Shown here: piece by piece, positions 16,284-25,100 of the stretch
Numbering within the stretch: the stretch's first letter is position 1
Layout of the letters: every line of letters starts with the position of its first letter
Source: Desulfobulbaceae bacterium DB1
GTDB lineage: Bacteria > Desulfobacterota > Desulfobulbia > Desulfobulbales > SURF-16
NCBI GenBank assembly: GCA_001914235.1
Contig: MQUF01000001.1
Coordinates: 62,001-126,000, forward strand
Direction of reading: 5' to 3'
DNA length: 64,000 nucleotides
Made by a program: the position numbers and the translations under genes
Notes under the pieces: model-generated
Seen by the model: only the letters and a program-made list of their open reading frames with translations
Database searches by the model: none
What the model was told of the DNA's origin: nothing

Positions 16284-18047
16284 ATGCCGGACAAGGAGCA
16301 AAAGTTTCTCGATTCCCTGGATAAAAAGCTGTGGAATGCGGCGGACAAGCTGCGCTCCACCCTGGATGCGGCCCAGTACAAGCATGCGGTGCTGGGATTG
16401 CTCTTTGTCAAATATGTCTCGGATGCCTTTGACATCCGGCGGCTGGAGTTGACCGGGCAGTTCACAAATCCGGAGCATGACTATTTTCTCGATCCCGAGG
16501 ACTATGCCTCGGATGACGAGTACCGGGCCGAGATTGGTGATGAGCTGGAGGTTCGGGATTACTACACCGAGAAAAATGTTTTCTGGGTGCCGCAACTGGC
16601 CCGCTGGCAGACCCTGCGCGATAATGCCACCCTCCCTCCCGGCGCCGAGATCGAAATTACTAATGGTAAAAAACACACCTACACCTTCCGCAGTGTGGGG
16701 CGGTTGATTGATGATGCCCTGGAGGCAATCGAGAAGGACAACCCCAAGTTGAAAGGGGTGCTCAATAAATCATACGGACGCTTGCAGATCGACCAGTCAA
16801 AGCTCATCGAGCTGATCAACCTGCTCTCGGAGATTCCCTTTGCCCATGAATCCTTGCAGGCCAAGGACATCCTCGGCCATGTCTATGAATATTTCCTCGG
16901 CCAGTTCGCCCTGGCCGAAGGCAAAAAGGGCGGCCAGTTCTACACCCCGAAATCCATTGTTTCGCTGATTGTCGAGATGCTGCAGCCCTTCCAGGGTCGG
17001 GTTTATGATCCGGCCATGGGCTCCGGCGGTTTCTTTGTCCAGAGTGAGCAGTTCATCAAGGAGCATGGCGGCAGATTAGGCAATGTCTCCATCTACGGCC
17101 AGGAGTACAACCACACCACCTGGCAGCTGGCGGCCATGAACATGGTGATCCGGGGGCTGGACTTCAACTTCGGCAAGGAACCGGCCAACACCTTTACCAA
17201 CGACCAGCACCCGGACCTGCGGGCCGATTACATCATGGCCAATCCGCCCTTTAATATGAAGGAGTGGGACACCGGCGTCAGCGATGATGACCCGCGCTGG
17301 CAATACGGCAGGCCCCCGACCGGCAACGCCAACTTTGCCTGGCTCCAGCATATGCTTTATCATCTGGCCCCCAATGGTTCCATGGGCTTGTTGCTGGCCA
17401 ACGGCTCCATGAGTTCCAACACCAACAACGAGGGGCAGATACGCAAGGCGCTCATCGAAAATGACCTGGTGGAGTGCATGGTGGCCCTGCCCGGCCAGCT
17501 CTTTACCAACACCCAGATTCCGGCCTGTATCTGGTTTCTGACCCGGAACAAGGCCCTCACCCCCGGCCCCTCTCCCGGGGGGAGAGGGGAGAGGTTGCGA
17601 GACCGCTCCGGCGAGGTGCTGTTTATCGACGCCCGAAGCTTAGGCTATATGAAGGATCGGGTGCTGCGGGATTTCAAGAAGGAGGACATTGAGCGGATCG
17701 CCGGAACCTTCCATGCCTGGCGCTCCCTCCCCTCTCCCTCTGGGAAAATCGCCGGGGGTGATGTCTTGCCCTCCTCTCCCTTTGGGAGAGGGGCCGGGGG
17801 TGAGGGTACGAAGTACGAGGACGTGGCCGGATTCTGCAAGTCGGCCAACCTTGAAGAGATCGCCAAGCATGACCATGTGCTGACCCCGGGCCGCTATGTG
17901 GGGGCGGCGGACGAGGAGGACGACGGCGAACCCTTTGCCGACAAGATGGCCCGCTTGACAGCCCAGCTCTCAGAACAGTTAGCCGAAAGTGCCCGACTGG
18001 AGGAGCAGATCAAAGAGAACCTGGCGGGGTTGGGGTATGAGGTATAA
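16284..18047 (+). CDS. hsdM: Type I restriction-modification system methyltransferase subunit
   Basis: 587 residues. N-terminal helical domain (KLWNAADKLRSTLDAAQYKH... VGLLFVKYVSDAF-like), then an N6-adenine methyltransferase: SAM-binding DPAMGSGGFF near residue 242 and catalytic NPPF near 318. Two stretches after about residue 424 and 482 are low-complexity Pro/Gly/Arg segments encoded by palindromic repeats (17554-17594 and 17726-17806) inserted in frame, making the protein longer than typical 480-540-residue relatives. The ATG at 16284 follows GAGGAAA. It works with the specificity and restriction subunits encoded downstream. Confidence 0.95.
   Translation: MPDKEQKFLDSLDKKLWNAADKLRSTLDAAQYKHAVLGLLFVKYVSDAFDIRRLELTGQFTNPEHDYFLDPEDYASDDEYRAEIGDELEVRDYYTEKNVFWVPQLARWQTLRDNATLPPGAEIEITNGKKHTYTFRSVGRLIDDALEAIEKDNPKLKGVLNKSYGRLQIDQSKLIELINLLSEIPFAHESLQAKDILGHVYEYFLGQFALAEGKKGGQFYTPKSIVSLIVEMLQPFQGRVYDPAMGSGGFFVQSEQFIKEHGGRLGNVSIYGQEYNHTTWQLAAMNMVIRGLDFNFGKEPANTFTNDQHPDLRADYIMANPPFNMKEWDTGVSDDDPRWQYGRPPTGNANFAWLQHMLYHLAPNGSMGLLLANGSMSSNTNNEGQIRKALIENDLVECMVALPGQLFTNTQIPACIWFLTRNKALTPGPSPGGRGERLRDRSGEVLFIDARSLGYMKDRVLRDFKKEDIERIAGTFHAWRSLPSPSGKIAGGDVLPSSPFGRGAGGEGTKYEDVAGFCKSANLEEIAKHDHVLTPGRYVGAADEEDDGEPFADKMARLTAQLSEQLAESARLEEQIKENLAGLGYEV
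17554..17594. repeat. Palindromic repeat inserted in hsdM, copy A
   Basis: CCCTCACCCCCGGCCCCTCTC and following bases (17554-17576), continued by a near-perfect palindrome CCCCTCTCCCGGGGGGAGAGGGG. It encodes a Leu-Thr-Pro-Gly-Pro-Ser-Pro type segment. The 23-nt 5' half is repeated exactly, in inverse orientation, at 17784-17806. This resembles the widespread LTPGPSP-type interspersed repeat. Confidence 0.85.
17726..17806. repeat. Palindromic repeat inserted in hsdM, copy B (inverted, with a degenerate extra unit)
   Basis: The segment 17784-17806 is the exact 23-nt reverse complement of 17554-17576. A preceding, diverged unit (CCCTCCCCTCTCCCTCTGGGA, 17725-17745) suggests tandem or nested insertion. 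The frame is kept, adding roughly 30-40 residues rich in Ser, Pro and Gly to HsdM between residues 480 and 510. Confidence 0.8.
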
Positions 18048-18062
18048 AAAGGAGAGACGTCA

Positions 18063-18476
18063 ATGAGTAATACCGATGAAATTCGTTGGCAACAGCGGCT
18101 GGACAACTTTGGCAGGGCCATGGCTCAACTTGAGGCTGCATGTGACCAGGAAGTCTACTCCGATCTTGAACGGGCCGGACTGGTACAGGTGTTTGAATTT
18201 TCTTTCGAGCTGGCCTGGAAGACTTTGAAGGATTTACTGTTCTATGAAGGCTATGATGTAAAGAGCCCCCGTGCGACAATACGGACCAGCTTTGAGCAGG
18301 AATATATCAGTGAAGATGACGCTGAGCTCTTTCTTGAAGCTTTGGATAAACGCAATATCCTGAGTGATACCTACCAGTTGGAAAAGGCCGTTGAGGCTGA
18401 AGGCTTGATCCGGGAACAATATTGTCCGCTGCTTAGCCGAATTTACCAAACATTGATACAAAAACGACCATTATGA
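18063..18476 (+). CDS. HI0074-family HEPN protein (nucleotidyltransferase substrate-binding protein)
   Basis: 137 residues, all-helical. The block FEFSFELAWKTLKDLL (44-59), SPRATIRTSF (68-77) and LDKRNILSDTYQLEKA identify the HI0074/NTase_sub_bind HEPN family, the partner of MntA-like nucleotidyltransferases. Family members normally have RN-x2-S-H-T-Y, where Arg and His form the RX4-6H site; here Arg97 is kept but the His position is Asp102. It may therefore lack RNase activity or be an inactivated toxin. It starts 15 nt after hsdM with GGAGAG, and its stop overlaps the next start by 4 nt (ATGA). Confidence 0.88.
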   Translation: MSNTDEIRWQQRLDNFGRAMAQLEAACDQEVYSDLERAGLVQVFEFSFELAWKTLKDLLFYEGYDVKSPRATIRTSFEQEYISEDDAELFLEALDKRNILSDTYQLEKAVEAEGLIREQYCPLLSRIYQTLIQKRPL

Positions 18477-20197
18477 ATAATGGCTTGAAAGATAAATACC
18501 GCAAGGCGATTATCGACATTCTCGCCACCAATCCTAGGGTGGAACGGGTGGTGCTTTTCGGTTCCCGGGCCATGGAGACCTATACTCCAGCCTCGGATGT
18601 GGACCTGGCCCTCTGCGGTGATGAGTTGACGATTACCGACCAGGCAAGACTCGCCGCCGCCATTGAAGAGCTGCCCATGCCGCAGCGGGTGGATCTGGTG
18701 CTCTTCAAGACCATCGACAATGACAGGCTGAAAGAGCACATCAAGAAATATGGAGTGGAGTGGTTTCAGCGGGGTGGGGGGAGGAGTGCTGACCACCTAA
18801 CCACTATTGGCAATGTGGCAGAGGTCTATGATGGTCCACATGCCACGCCAAAAAAAATAGAACAAGGGCCATATTTTTTAAGCATTTCCAGCCTTGAAAA
18901 TGGGGCTTTGGATTTGTCTAAATCGGCTCACTTAAGTGAAAAAGATTTCGTCAAATGGACAAAACGGGTAACGCCTCAAGAAGGGGATCTATTATTCTCA
19001 TATGAAACACGACTAGGTGAAGCCGCTTTAATGCCATCTAATATTACGGCTTGTTTAGGGCGGCGCATGGGCTTGCTACGTCCTAACACTAATAAAGTTA
19101 TCCCCGAGTATTTGTTATATGCCTATCTCTCACCATCTTTTCAGGAGACCATACGGTCCAAAACAATACATGGCGCAACAGTTGATCGAATAGCTCTGAA
19201 GGAAATGCCTAGTTTTCCCATCCGAATACCCCCTAAAGAAGAGCAGATAGTAGTAGTTAATGTTTTAAAAGACCACTGTAGCAAAATCGAACTCAACCGC
19301 CGGATCAACCAGACCCTGGAGGAGATGGCCCAGGCCATTTTCAAATCCTGGTTTGTGGATTTCGAGCCGGTCAAGGCCAAGACCCTTGCCAAAGCCAACG
19401 GCCAGGACCCGGAACGCGCCGCCATGTGCGCCATCAGCGGAAAGAGTGATGCCGAACTCGACCACCTCCCCCCTGGCCAGCTTGTCCAACTCCGTGCCAC
19501 CGCCGCCCTCTTTCCCGACGAACTCATCGACTCCGAACTGGGCTTGATCCCGAAGGGGTGGGAGGTGAAGAGTATGAGGGAATTGGCAGAGATAATCACG
19601 AAAGGAACAACACCACGCAAGCCGGATGTTTTAGTGGCAAAGGACCCGGCCATAATTCCTTTTATAAAGGTTAAGGATCTAACAGATTCTGGCGAGATTC
19701 TTCGTGCTTCACTAGAAATGATACCAGAATCCATACATGAAAAGGCTTTGAAACGATCCATCTTGAAGACGAATGATTTACTGTTTTCAATAGCTGGGAC
19801 AATAGGAAGAGTGTCTTTAATTGAAAAAGATTTACATAATTCTAATGTAAATCAAGCCCTAGCAATTATACGGCTGAAAGATATTGAAAATCACTTGTGG
19901 CTTTGTCTGCAAACATTGAAATGCAGGCGTATTCGAAATGAAATAGCATCAAAAGTAGTTCAAGGTGTTCAGGCTAATGCAAGCCTGGCAAATATAGGAG
20001 ATATTCGAGTATTAGTCCCAAGAAAAAATTTACTTGCTGCATGGAATAAACTAATAGCTCCTTTCAATTTACAAAAAATGGGGGTTGCCCAGCAAATAAG
20101 GGATTTAAGCCAACTCCGCGACACCCTCCTCCCCAAACTCCTCTCCGGTGAAATCAGCGTCAATGCCGCCGAACCCAGCATAAAGGAGGCGGTATGA
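18473..20197 (+). CDS. hsdS: Fusion of MntA-like nucleotidyltransferase and type I specificity subunit HsdS
   Basis: 574 residues in one open frame. Residues 1-100 form a minimal nucleotidyltransferase with GS-x10-DVD (Gly30-Ser31, Asp42, Asp44), the MntA motif, and a typical ending GVEWFQ. Residues from about 105 form a full HsdS of about 470 residues: target recognition domain 1 (TTIGNVAEVYDGPHATP...), the central conserved helices (RRINQTLEEMAQAIFKSWF), domain 2 (IPKGWEVKSMRELAEII...) and the C-terminal helices (LRDTLLPKLLSGEIS). No start codon in frame lies near the joint; a GGGGGGAGGAG sequence at 18775-18785 may be the relic of an old hsdS ribosome site. Overlaps HEPN upstream and the AlbA_2 gene downstream by 4 nt. 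Confidence 0.88.
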   Translation: MNNGLKDKYRKAIIDILATNPRVERVVLFGSRAMETYTPASDVDLALCGDELTITDQARLAAAIEELPMPQRVDLVLFKTIDNDRLKEHIKKYGVEWFQRGGGRSADHLTTIGNVAEVYDGPHATPKKIEQGPYFLSISSLENGALDLSKSAHLSEKDFVKWTKRVTPQEGDLLFSYETRLGEAALMPSNITACLGRRMGLLRPNTNKVIPEYLLYAYLSPSFQETIRSKTIHGATVDRIALKEMPSFPIRIPPKEEQIVVVNVLKDHCSKIELNRRINQTLEEMAQAIFKSWFVDFEPVKAKTLAKANGQDPERAAMCAISGKSDAELDHLPPGQLVQLRATAALFPDELIDSELGLIPKGWEVKSMRELAEIITKGTTPRKPDVLVAKDPAIIPFIKVKDLTDSGEILRASLEMIPESIHEKALKRSILKTNDLLFSIAGTIGRVSLIEKDLHNSNVNQALAIIRLKDIENHLWLCLQTLKCRRIRNEIASKVVQGVQANASLANIGDIRVLVPRKNLLAAWNKLIAPFNLQKMGVAQQIRDLSQLRDTLLPKLLSGEISVNAAEPSIKEAV

Positions 20198-22197
20198 TCG
20201 AAATTCACACCCTTGAAGACATCGCCACTCTTTCAGAATCCGTTGATCTGGAGTGTAAGCTGGCGGCCGGCAAAAACGGCAAAGGAGAGCTGCCCACCGA
20301 CTTCTGGCCTACCTACAGCGCCTTTGCCAACACCCATGGCGGCGTTGTCCTGCTGGGGATACAGGAGAAGCAGGGGCGTTTCTCTCTGCACGGCATTCAG
20401 GAGCCGCAGCGTGTCATCACCACCCTCTTTAACCATCTCAATAACCGTCAGAAGGTAAGCATTAATCTGCTCAGCGAGACGGATGTTAAAATCATTCCCA
20501 TTGACGACCGCACGTTGATTCAGATCAACATTCCCCCGGCCCAACGTAAGCAGAAGCCGGTCTTCCTGGGTATGACTCCTCTTGGCGGCCACACCTACCG
20601 GCGCCTTCATGACGGTGACCGTCCCTGCAATGATGAAACCGTTCGGCGGATGTTGGCGGAACAGGTGGAGGATGAACGGGACAACCGGATTCTTCCAGGT
20701 TTTGGCATGGATGATATTGATACAGATAGCTTGCTTGCCTACCGCCAGTTATTGCGGGCGGAAAAGCCGGGCCATGTCTGGCTGGAGGAGGACGATGACG
20801 GGCTGCTCAAGAAGCTCAAGGGGTGGCGGCGTGATCGGGAGAGCGGTGAGGAAGGTTTGACACTGGCTGGCCTGTTGATGTTTGGCACCTGGGACGCCAT
20901 CCAGGATGGGGCTCCCCATTACTTTGTTGACTATCAGGAGCGGCCAGAGGCCAAAACCGAGCTGCGCTGGATAGACCGACTCGTCCCGGACGGTACATGG
21001 TCCGGAAACCTTTTTGACTTTTATCGGCGGGTGTACCGGAAGCTTATTACTGACCTGAAGGTTCCCTTTGTTCTCAAGGATGGTCTACGGCAGGAGGATA
21101 CGCCTGTACATGTGGCAATCCGTGAGGCGCTGGTCAATACCCTGGTACATGCCGATTATAGCGGCAGGGTGTCGGTGCTGGTGGTCAAACGCCCGGACCT
21201 GTTTGGTTTCCGGAATCCTGGCAATATGCGTATTCCTGTCGAACAGGCAATCCAGGGCGGCGAAAGCGACTGCCGGAATCGAATTATCCACCAGATGTTT
21301 CTCATGATCGGCCTGGGTGAGCGTGCCGGCTCCGGGGTCCCAAAGATTTACAGTGGCTGGAAGAGTGGCGATTGGCGGCCACCAGCCCTCTATGAAAAAG
21401 ACGAACCAGAACAGACGCTTCTTGAGCTGCGGATGATTGACCTGTTCCCGTTAGAGGTCGTGGAGAGTCTCCGCGCCCAACTGGGCCAGGATTTTGATCG
21501 GTTTTCCGAGCTTGAGCGGCTCATTTTAGCTACGGTTGCATCAGAACAGGTTGTGAGCCATAGGCGGATCATGGAAATTTCCACGGATCATGCCCATGAT
21601 TTGACTCAGGCATTTCAACACCTTGTCAAAGAAGGGTGTTTGGCTTCAAAGGGTCATGGCCGTGGCACTGTTTACCATCTTCCAGGCCAGGCCCCACCGA
21701 CACCTGACCAGGTTTTTGGCGAGGCAACGCCTGCTCCTGAGCTTAGCTCCACATATTTGAGCAAGAGCTCCGCACATTTGAGCAAGAGCTCCGCACATTT
21801 GGCCCAGAGCTCCGCACATTTGGAACTTGCTTCAGGCCATACGCTCCGGGACGAGAAGCAAGGCTGGCTTCATGTCGACGGCCTCCAGTTTCCCATTATA
21901 GACGATCTAAGTGTCCTGACCCCGGAGCCGCGTCAAGAGTTGTTGCGCAAGGCGGGTGCAGCCCAGAGGAAGAAAAAAATTCCCAGGACAGAAATGGAGG
22001 AGATCATTCTTTCACTGTGTGTCGACTGCTTCTTGACCCTGCAAGTATTGGCAGACTTAGTAAATCGTTCATCCAGCGCTTTGAGGCAACATTATTTAAA
22101 AACACTGGTTGAAAAGGGTAAGCTCACGCTCGCCTTTCCAGCCACGCCGACCCATCCGCAACAGGCATACAAAAGCCGCCAGAGTGGAAAACGATGA
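20194..22197 (+). CDS. AlbA_2 / divergent AAA-4 domain protein (Schlafen-like, ATP-binding)
   Basis: 667 residues. The N-terminal AlbA_2 domain shows SVDLECKL and FWPTYSAFANTHGGVVLLGI (about 15-60). A GHKL-like ATPase_AAA_4 region follows: REALVNTLVHADYSG near 310 and GERAGSGVPKIY near 375. Winged-helix regions lie C-terminal of 440 and near 600-640. A 21-bp tandem repeat encodes SSAHLSK-type heptads (518-545) between them. Proteins like this are common inside type I restriction operons, usually of unknown function; regulation or nucleic-acid sensing is inferred. It shares ATGA overlaps with both hsdS and hsdR. Confidence 0.85.
   Translation: MIEIHTLEDIATLSESVDLECKLAAGKNGKGELPTDFWPTYSAFANTHGGVVLLGIQEKQGRFSLHGIQEPQRVITTLFNHLNNRQKVSINLLSETDVKIIPIDDRTLIQINIPPAQRKQKPVFLGMTPLGGHTYRRLHDGDRPCNDETVRRMLAEQVEDERDNRILPGFGMDDIDTDSLLAYRQLLRAEKPGHVWLEEDDDGLLKKLKGWRRDRESGEEGLTLAGLLMFGTWDAIQDGAPHYFVDYQERPEAKTELRWIDRLVPDGTWSGNLFDFYRRVYRKLITDLKVPFVLKDGLRQEDTPVHVAIREALVNTLVHADYSGRVSVLVVKRPDLFGFRNPGNMRIPVEQAIQGGESDCRNRIIHQMFLMIGLGERAGSGVPKIYSGWKSGDWRPPALYEKDEPEQTLLELRMIDLFPLEVVESLRAQLGQDFDRFSELERLILATVASEQVVSHRRIMEISTDHAHDLTQAFQHLVKEGCLASKGHGRGTVYHLPGQAPPTPDQVFGEATPAPELSSTYLSKSSAHLSKSSAHLAQSSAHLELASGHTLRDEKQGWLHVDGLQFPIIDDLSVLTPEPRQELLRKAGAAQRKKKIPRTEMEEIILSLCVDCFLTLQVLADLVNRSSSALRQHYLKTLVEKGKLTLAFPATPTHPQQAYKSRQSGKR
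21745..21825 (+). repeat. 21-bp tandem repeat encoding SSAHLSK heptads
   Basis: Nearly four units of AGCTCCGCACATTTGAGCAAG, in frame, starting at 21745, 21766, 21787 and 21808. The first has two differences, the third changes the last six bases, and the fourth is partial. The translated heptad S-S-A-H-L-S-K could form a linker or short helix. The high DNA identity suggests recent slippage. Confidence 0.9.
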
Positions 22198-25100
22198 TCA
22201 CCGAAGACCAGCTTGAACAAATCTGCCTGGAGTGGTTCCGCGAGGGTGGCTATGACTACGCCTTTGGGCCGGACATCGCCCCTGACGGAGAAGCACCGCC
22301 GGCCAGGGACGGCCGAGTGCCGGGCGAGCCAGGGATGGCGGAAGACCGGCCGGAGCGGGTGGATTACCGGCAGGTGGTGCTTTCTGGTCGTCTACTTTCT
22401 GCCATGCAGAAGATTAATCCCCATATCCCCTTGGCGGTTCTGGAAGAGGCGGCCCTTGTTGCCAGCAAGCCGGAATCGCCGGTGCTTATCCATAACAACC
22501 GCACCTTTCACCGGCTGCTCTTGGAAGGGGTGCCGGTGGAGTACAGCGACGGCGACGAAACACGAACCGATCATGCCCAGCTCATTGACTTCAACAATTT
22601 CCGCAACAATCAGTTTCTGGTGGTCAACCAGTTTACCATCCAGGGCGCCAGGATGAACCGCAGGCCCGATGTGCTGGTGTTTATCAATGGGCTGCCCATT
22701 GCGGTGATCGAGCTGAAGAACCCGAGCAACGAGCAGACCGATGTCTGGGACGCCTTCAACCAGTTGCAGACCTATAAGGAGGAGATTCCCGACCTCTTTG
22801 TCACAAACTGCGCCCTGGTGGTGAGCGACGGCTGGACGGCCCGGATCGGCTCCCTCACCGCCAACAAGGAACGGTTCATGCCCTGGCGGACATTGAAGCA
22901 TGAGGATGACAAACCACTGCTGGAATATGAACTGGAAAAGGTGGTGAAGGGTTTTTTCGCCCCGGAACTGCTGCTGGACTATATCCGCTATTTTGTCATC
23001 TTTGACCAGGAAGGCGATACCGTTATCAAGAAGATCGCCGGATACCATCAGTTTCATGCGGTGCGTGAGGCGGTGCGGGTGACGGTGATCGCTTCCCGGC
23101 AGACCGAAGGCTTGCAGACCGCCGAACCTCGGGCAACCTATGGCCGGGAGGTGGTGCCGGGGTCGCGCAAGGCCGGGGTGGTCTGGCATACCCAAGGGTC
23201 GGGAAAAAGTATCTCCATGTGCTGTTATGCCGGGAAACTCCTGCAACAACCGGAAATGAACAATCCGACCATTGTGGTGGTCACTGACCGCAACGACCTG
23301 GACGGCCAGCTCTTCAATACCTTCAAGAATGCGCGGGAACTGCTGCGCCAGACCCCGGTGCAGGCCGGCAGTCGAGATGAGTTGCGGGAGATGCTGGCGG
23401 CCCGGCAGGCGGGCGGCATCATCTTTACCACGGTGCAGAAGTTTTCCTTGTTGAATGGCGAAGAGAGCCACCCGGTTTTGAGTGGCCGCAGCAACATCGT
23501 GGTGATCAGCGACGAGGCCCACCGCAGCCAGTATGGGTTAAAGGCGCGGCTCGACACCAAGACCGGCAAATATATCTATGGTTTTGCCAAACACATGCGG
23601 GACGCCATTCCCAATGCCTCGTTCATCGGCTTTACCGGCACCCCGATTTCCATGGAAGACAAGGACACCCGCGCCGTGTTCGGTGATTATGTCTCCATCT
23701 ACGACATCCAGGATGCGGTGGATGACGGGGCCACCGTGCCGATCTATTACGAATCCCGACTGGCCAAGCTCGACATCAACCGTGACGCCATCGAAGAGCT
23801 GAATGAAGAGATGGAAGAGGTCATCGAGGATGAGGAGGACATTGCCTCACGGGAACGGACCAAGAGCAAATGGGCGGCCCTGGAAAAACTGGTGGGGTCG
23901 GAACCACGCCTGAAAGAGGTGGCCGAGGACCTGGTGGCCCATTGTGAGGCCAGAACGGAAGTAATCCCCGGTAAGGCGATGATCGTCTGCATGAGCCGGG
24001 AAATCTGTGTGCATCTTTATAATGCCATAACCGCTCTGCGGCCTGCCTGGCATGATCCTGATCCTGAGAAAGGGGCGATCAAGATTATCATGACCGGTTC
24101 CGCCTCGGACCGTGAACTGCTGCGGCCCCATGTCTACAGTCAGCAGGTCAAAAAACGGCTTGAAAAGCGGTTCAAGGAGGCGGACGACCCGCTGCAACTG
24201 GTGATAGTCCGCGATATGTGGTTGACCGGCTTTGACGCGCCCTGCTGCCACACCATGTATGTTGACAAGCCCATGCGGGGCCATAACCTCATGCAGGCCA
24301 TCGCCCGGGTGAACCGGGTGTTTAAGGACAAGCCGGGCGGCCTGGTGGTGGATTATATCGGCATCGGCAATGAGCTGAAACAGGCATTGAAGGATTATAC
24401 CGATTCCAAGGGCAAGGGTGCGCCGACCTTACTCGCCGAAGAGGCCTATGCCTTGCTGCTTGAGAAGCTGGAAGTGGTGCGGGCCATGATGCATGGTCTT
24501 GATTACAGCGACTATCAGACCAATGCCCTCATGCTGCTGCCCATGGCTGCCAACCATATTTTAGGACTTGAGGACGGCAAGCGGCGCTTTCTGGATGCCA
24601 TGGCCGCCATCACCAAGGCGTTTTCATTATGCAGCACCCTGGATGAGGCGGCACCGCTCAGAAAAGAGATAGCCTTTTTTTCGGCGATCAAGGCGTCAAT
24701 CATCAAACACACCACGGTTGATAAGAAACGGACCGAGGAGGAAAAGAACTCCGTCCTCAAGCAGATACTTGATAACGCGGTAGTGGCAGAAGGTGTGGCT
24801 GATATTTTTGCCCTGGCCGGGCTGGATACGCCCAATATCAGCCTCTTGTCAGATGAGTTCCTTGAGGATGTGCGCCGGATGCCGAGCAGAAACCTGGCGG
24901 TTGAACTGCTGGAAAAATTGCTGCGTGATGCTATCAAGGCCCGTACCCGAAACAATGTGGTCCAGGAGTTGAAATACGGTGAACGGCTGTTGGAGACCCT
25001 GCGCAAATATCATAACCGAGCCATCGAGACCGCCCAGGTCATCGAAGAGTTGGTCCAGATGGCCAAGGATTTCCAGGCGGCCATGAAGCGCGACGAAGAG

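Noticed and set aside
18783-18797. Separate hsdS start (GTG) at the MNT-HsdS joint
   Set aside because: The GTG after the purine-rich site is in another frame and meets TAA after four codons; no start codon lies in the hsdS frame near it.
21745-21825. Possible CRISPR or phase-variable tract outside a gene
   Set aside because: The 21-bp units are directly abutted, in frame inside the AlbA_2 gene; no spacers.
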